This document shows, piece by piece, positions 14,497-17,511 of a stretch of DNA of 17,511 bases. Positions within the stretch are counted from its first letter, which is position 1. The number at the start of each line of letters is the position of its first letter. The notes under the pieces are model-generated. The model worked only from the letters and a program-made list of their open reading frames with translations, had not been told where the DNA came from and ran no database searches. The stretch is from JAAYDF01 sp964511155. GTDB taxonomy: Bacteria; Planctomycetota; Phycisphaerae; UBA1845; PWPN01. The stretch spans positions 1 through 17,511 of the forward strand of contig CAZEEJ010000112.1 in the NCBI GenBank assembly GCA_964511155.1. Reading direction: 5' to 3'. The position numbers and the translations under genes were made by a program.

Positions 14497-15075
14497 GTGG
14501 ATAAGCCCAAGGAGATCCTCACCACCGGGGAGGTGGCCCGCCTCTGTCGGGTCGCCCCCCGCACCGTCTCGAAATGGGTCGATACCGGCCAACTCCGCGG
14601 CTACCGCATCCCCGGCAGCCGCGACCGCCGCATCCCCCTCCAGCAGCTCATCCGCTTTATGAAGGCCCACGGGATGCCGCTTGACGCGATCGAGACCGGC
14701 CGGACCCGCATCCTGATCGTGGACCAGGAGCCCGATCTGACGGAGCTGATTCGGCACTCCCTCACCCAGACCGGGCAGTACGAGGTGCGCGTGGCGGATT
14801 CCGTCCTCGAGGCGGGAGCGGTGCTCGAGCAGTTCAGGCCTAACGTCCTGCTGATCGACGTGGACCTGCCAGGCATCGAAGGGCGGACCGTCGCACGTTT
14901 CCTGGCCGGTCACGCCGAACTGGCCGGCACCCAGCTCGTCGCCATGAGCGCCTCCCTCACGCCCATGGACCGGCAGATGCTTCTGCAGCAGGGTTTCCAC
15001 TCCACGTTGGCCAAGCCCTTCGACCTGCGCCAACTCACGGAGGCGATCGAGAGCGTTCTCGGCCTGCTCGTCTGA
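14497..15075 (+). CDS. HTH (excisionase/MerR-like) plus receiver-domain regulator
   Basis: A 192-residue protein with the DNA-binding domain first. Residues 7-58 hold a HTH_17-type fold (LTTGEVARLCRVAPRTVSKW, then RIPGSRDRRIP as the wing). The receiver domain covers about 70-190. Its acidic site is D76 with Q77 and E78, the phospho-acceptor is D121 (LLIDVDLPG), the switch Ser is S151 and the Lys is K173 in LAKPFD, so phosphorylation looks possible. GTG 14497 is chosen because GAGGTGA lies five bases upstream; GTG 14488 overlaps that ribosome site. No sensor kinase is adjacent, so it is an orphan. It faces purF and converges on elbB. Confidence 0.85.
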   Translation: MDKPKEILTTGEVARLCRVAPRTVSKWVDTGQLRGYRIPGSRDRRIPLQQLIRFMKAHGMPLDAIETGRTRILIVDQEPDLTELIRHSLTQTGQYEVRVADSVLEAGAVLEQFRPNVLLIDVDLPGIEGRTVARFLAGHAELAGTQLVAMSASLTPMDRQMLLQQGFHSTLAKPFDLRQLTEAIESVLGLLV

Positions 15076-15098
15076 CGGCCGCTTGCGGCTTCGCACGA
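15076..15098. repeat. 23-bp dispersed sequence, also at 5005-5027 inverted
   Basis: Starts directly after the TGA of the HTH-receiver gene and equals the reverse complement of 5005-5027. Core GCCGCTTGCGGC is itself a small palindrome. It lies in the 39-base convergent gap to elbB and might contribute to termination. Confidence 0.75.
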
Positions 15099-15114
15099 TC
15101 GCGAACGAGGCTCG

Positions 15115-15783
15115 TCAGCCCGCAACCAGCCGCAGGACCTCACCCACCAGGCCCCGGATGCCCTCAAACACCTCGGCCGGGCCGCTGCCCAGCATGTAGG
15201 CCGGGGTCGTCACGAGCCGGTTCTGCTCATCAATCACAAACGCGGTGCAGGCGCAGGATTCGTGCCGGACGCCCATCTTCTCGATCGCGCCGGCCGTTTG
15301 AGCATCCGTGCCGATGGTGACCCGGCCGGCCACCTTCCGCCCGCCCAACACCCGCGCCAGCATGGCCGGGGCAATGCAGATCGCCCCGATCGGCTTGCGG
15401 GCCGCCAGCATCTCGCCCACCAGCCGCTCGACCTCCGGGTGGACCCGGCAATCAGGCCCGGCCGTCGCAAAGTCGCACAGGTTCATCGCCGCCCCGAACC
15501 CGCCGGGAAAGATCACCGCGTCGATCTCCGCCGCACGCACCTCGGCGAGATCCTTGATCTGGCCGCGGGCAATCCGGGCGGATTCAACGAGAATGTTGCG
15601 TTTCTCGCCGGGCACCGGCTGCCCCGTGAGATGATCCACGACCGCGGCCTGGGCGGCGTCCGGCGCGCAGCACACAATTTGCGCCTTCGCCTGGTCCAGC
15701 GCCAGCAGCGTCAGCACCGCCTCGTGGATCTCTGAACCGTCCTTGACCCCGCACCCCGATAAGCAAACCGCAACTCGTGCCAT
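15115..15783 (-). CDS. elbB: ElbB-type isoprenoid biosynthesis/glyoxalase family protein
   Basis: A 222-residue DJ-1/PfpI superfamily protein. It matches E. coli ElbB over its whole length by motifs: VCLSGCGVKDGSEIHEAVL (6-24), CCAPD (38-42), RNILVESARI (62-71), PGGFGAA (93-99), ICIAPAML (135-142), TIGTD (156-160) and VTTPAYML (191-198). Cys136 sits in the nucleophile elbow. The family has been tied to isoprenoid synthesis and glyoxalase activity; the role here is inferred. ATG 15781-15783 is chosen over the frame extending to 15873, because family similarity begins there and the extension crosses an inverted repeat. It lies downstream of prfB on the same strand, 220 bases away. Confidence 0.92.
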   Translation of the reverse strand: MARVAVCLSGCGVKDGSEIHEAVLTLLALDQAKAQIVCCAPDAAQAAVVDHLTGQPVPGEKRNILVESARIARGQIKDLAEVRAAEIDAVIFPGGFGAAMNLCDFATAGPDCRVHPEVERLVGEMLAARKPIGAICIAPAMLARVLGGRKVAGRVTIGTDAQTAGAIEKMGVRHESCACTAFVIDEQNRLVTTPAYMLGSGPAEVFEGIRGLVGEVLRLVAG

Positions 15784-15871
15784 CGTCCTGAGCCCCCGTA
15801 CCCCCCAATCTGAAATCTCCGAGCCTCGATCGCCGCCCACCTGCAACCCCGAGCCCCGACCATCAACCCCC

Positions 15872-15950
15872 AAGCCCAGGGATAACCGGCCCGGCAGAGA
15901 TCGTTCTGGTGATGCGGACGGTGGCGGGCGGGCCGGTTATCCCTGGGCTT
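15872..15950. repeat. 22-bp perfect inverted repeat between prfB and elbB
   Basis: Arms 15872-15893 and 15929-15950 are exact reverse complements (AAGCCCAGGGATAACC... outward ends) around a 35-base spacer. The element sits about 90 bases before elbB and 54 bases after prfB. It could be a terminator-like fold or a short mobile palindrome. There is no T-run. Confidence 0.9.
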
Positions 15951-15960
15951 CCCCGATCCG

Positions 15961-15981
15961 TCAGCACTCAGCGCTCAGCAC
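15961..15981. repeat. heptad repeat downstream of prfB
   Basis: Three seven-base units TCAGCAC, TCAGCGC, TCAGCAC in tandem, continuing as TCGGTAC. They lie just 3' of prfB, similar in placement to the heptads after amt. Confidence 0.7.
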
Positions 15982-16003
15982 TCGGTACCCACCACTTCGG
16001 ATT

Positions 16004-17108
16004 CTAGCGTCCTTTCGCCCGCCGACGAAGCTCCGCCTCGATGAACGGCTGCAAATCGCCATCCAGGACGCGCTCCGGCGTGGCCACCTCGTGTAGCGTG
16101 CGGTGGTCCTTGACCCGGCGGTCATCGAGCACATAGCTGCGGATCTGGCTGCCCCAGGCGATCTCCCCCCGGTCGCCGTACAGCCGCTGCAGTTCCTGGT
16201 CGCGTTCCGCCTGCTTGAGTTGCTCGATCTTGGATTGCAGGATCGACAGGGCCATGCGCTTGTTCTGCTGCTGGCTGCGCTCGTTGACGCACTCGACGAG
16301 AATGCCCGTGGGGATGTGCTTGACCCGCACCGCGGTGGCGACCTTGTTGACGTTCTGTCCGCCGGCCCCCGCCGCCCGCCGGAAGAAGACCACGTCCAGC
16401 TCGTCGTCGCGAAGCTCGATGTCCAACTCGCCCAGCACGGGCAACACGTCCACCGCGGCGAAGCTCGTGTGCCGCCGCTTGTTCGCGTCAAACGGGCTGA
16501 TGCGTACCAGCCGATGCACCCCCCGCTCACACGAGAGGTAGCCCATGGCGTAGGATCCCTCGACCTTGAGGGTGATGCTGCGGAGGCCGGCCTCCTCACC
16601 GTCGGTCCGCGCCAGTTCCTGCGCCTGGTAACCGTTCCGCTCGAAATACCGCAGGTACATCCGCAGCAGCATCTCCGCCCAGTCGCACGCCTCGGTGCCC
16701 CCCGCGCCCGCCTGGATACTGAAGAAGCAGTCGCAAACGTCGTTCTTGCCCGACAGCAGGGTCATCAGCTCGACCCGGCCCACCTGTTCGTGCAACTTGC
16801 CCAGCTCGTTGTCCAGCTCGATGAAGCTGTCGGGATCGTTGGCTTCACGGGCCAGCTCAAACAGGGCGCGCGCGTCCTCCGCCTGCCTCACGGCGGCTTG
16901 CACCGGCTCGACCAGCCCCTTGATCGCTTTGAGCTCCGCGACGACCTCCCGCGCCTTCTCCTGGTAGTCCCAGAAGCCGGCCTCGGCCATCTGCCGCTCG
17001 AGCTCCGACCATCGCTCCGTCCGCTTGGGTAAGTCAAAGAGAGTCCCGGATCGCGATGATCCGGGCGCTGAGGTCCTCGAGTGTCCCGGCCGGGTCTTCG
17101 AACTGCAT
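16004..17108 (-). CDS. prfB: peptide chain release factor 2, with programmed +1 frameshift
   Basis: Release factor 2 recognises UGA and UAA and hydrolyses peptidyl-tRNA. Translation starts at ATG 17106-17108, behind AAGGAAGGAG eight bases upstream, and reads 24 codons to CTT TGA (17039-17034). Skipping base 17036 moves to the long frame: GAC at 17035, reading D-L-P-K-R, to TAG 16004-16006. The joined product has 367 residues (E. coli 365). SPF (204-206) is the stop-codon tripeptide and GGQ (249-251) is the catalytic motif in AAGAGGQNVN. The slippery CTT TGA C is conserved, but the upstream Shine-Dalgarno-like element (CGGGAC) is weak. Reading the long frame upstream would include tRNA-Ala and is wrong. 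It lies 48 bases behind tRNA-Ala. Confidence 0.95.
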
Positions 17109-17156
17109 GAGCCACGCTCCTTCCTTGGCGAGTGATCTCGACCGCTCCCGGCCGGA

Positions 17157-17229
<73 letters not shown>

Positions 17230-17322
17230 AGAGCCTCATGGCTCACCACCTGCCCGCCACCTCTGACGGTCACCGGCCAAACGCCGGTGCCGCATGGGTT
17301 TGCGGACGGGCCAGTATGCAAT

Positions 17323-17351
17323 AGCCTATCGTGCGGATTCCGCGTTGACAA
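17323..17351 (-). promoter_or_regulatory. possible promoter of tRNA-Ala (and prfB)
   Basis: Minus strand TTGTCA (17351-17346, five of six), 17-base spacer, TAGGCT (17328-17323, three of six). It is about 90 bases before the tRNA. No separate promoter was seen between tRNA-Ala and prfB. Confidence 0.35.
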
Positions 17352-17427
17352 GAGCGCGGGCCCGCGAACCTCAGGCAGGATCCCTAACACTTTCGGCGGC
17401 GGAGGTCGGACCCGGCGAGTCCGCATC

Positions 17428-17510
17428 TCCGTACCGCGACCGCAAGGGAGCGGACTTCGCGCGAGAACGCCACGCACACGAGGTCCGCTTCCTTACGGGC
17501 GCGGTACGGA
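17428..17510. repeat. 28-bp imperfect inverted repeat at the right end
   Basis: Arms 17428-17455 and 17483-17510 match as reverse complements at 25 of 28 positions around a 27-base spacer. Outward ends read TCCGTACCGCG. It may continue beyond the window. No coding frame with support covers 17230-17511. Confidence 0.88.
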
Positions 17511-17511
17511 A

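Noticed and set aside
17034..17036. UGA in prfB as selenocysteine or as a pseudogene-making stop
   Set aside because: Position, CTT-TGA-C context and frame change match the known release factor 2 frameshift.

Overview
This is a GC-rich bacterial chromosome segment with ordinary housekeeping content and no prophage, CRISPR array, integrase or insertion sequence. The likely source is a Planctomycetota-type bacterium. That is an inference from three things: a secreted multidomain protein with a golvesin-like domain, calcium-type Asp repeats and a Cys-Gly/hydrophobic/Arg tail; an HTH-plus-receiver regulator; and many short palindromic and heptad repeats in the gaps. Only a database search could settle it.

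Layout, left to right. 1-813 is the C-terminal third of an HME-type RND efflux permease. It converges on a polysaccharide-deacetylase-like gene (852-1739, minus). A tRNA-Val(GAC) with a near-consensus promoter follows (1941-2058). Next come a self-regulated TetR repressor (2215-2862, minus) and a THUMP/RlmL-type RNA methyltransferase (2948-4117, minus). Divergent from the methyltransferase are a DUF4282 membrane protein and a translationally coupled 49-codon zinc-ribbon ORF (4402-4871). A PilT-like ATPase (5243-6541) follows a leader with three 25-bp tandem repeats. The nitrogen pair amt and glnK lies on the minus strand (8728-6736). Thioredoxin reductase (9245-10270) and a large exported GHL10 protein (10374-12905) lie on the plus strand. 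The latter converges with and overlaps purF (12881-14308, minus). An HTH-receiver regulator (14497-15075, plus) faces elbB (15115-15783, minus). prfB (16004-17108, minus) needs a +1 frameshift and sits behind tRNA-Ala(CGC) (17157-17229, minus). The right end holds a 28-bp imperfect inverted repeat.

How the genes relate. Amt and PII form a functional pair: ammonium entry and its nitrogen-sensing plug. The PII lacks the usual uridylylated tyrosine. purF and trxB are stand-alone metabolic genes. The TetR gene carries a clear operator over its own promoter, but its other targets are not visible. No multi-gene novel system was found. The best leads are the prfB frameshift site, the tRNA-Val with C33, the atypical PII T-loop, the multidomain exported protein, the coupled DUF4282/zinc-ribbon pair, and several repeat families in intergenic DNA.
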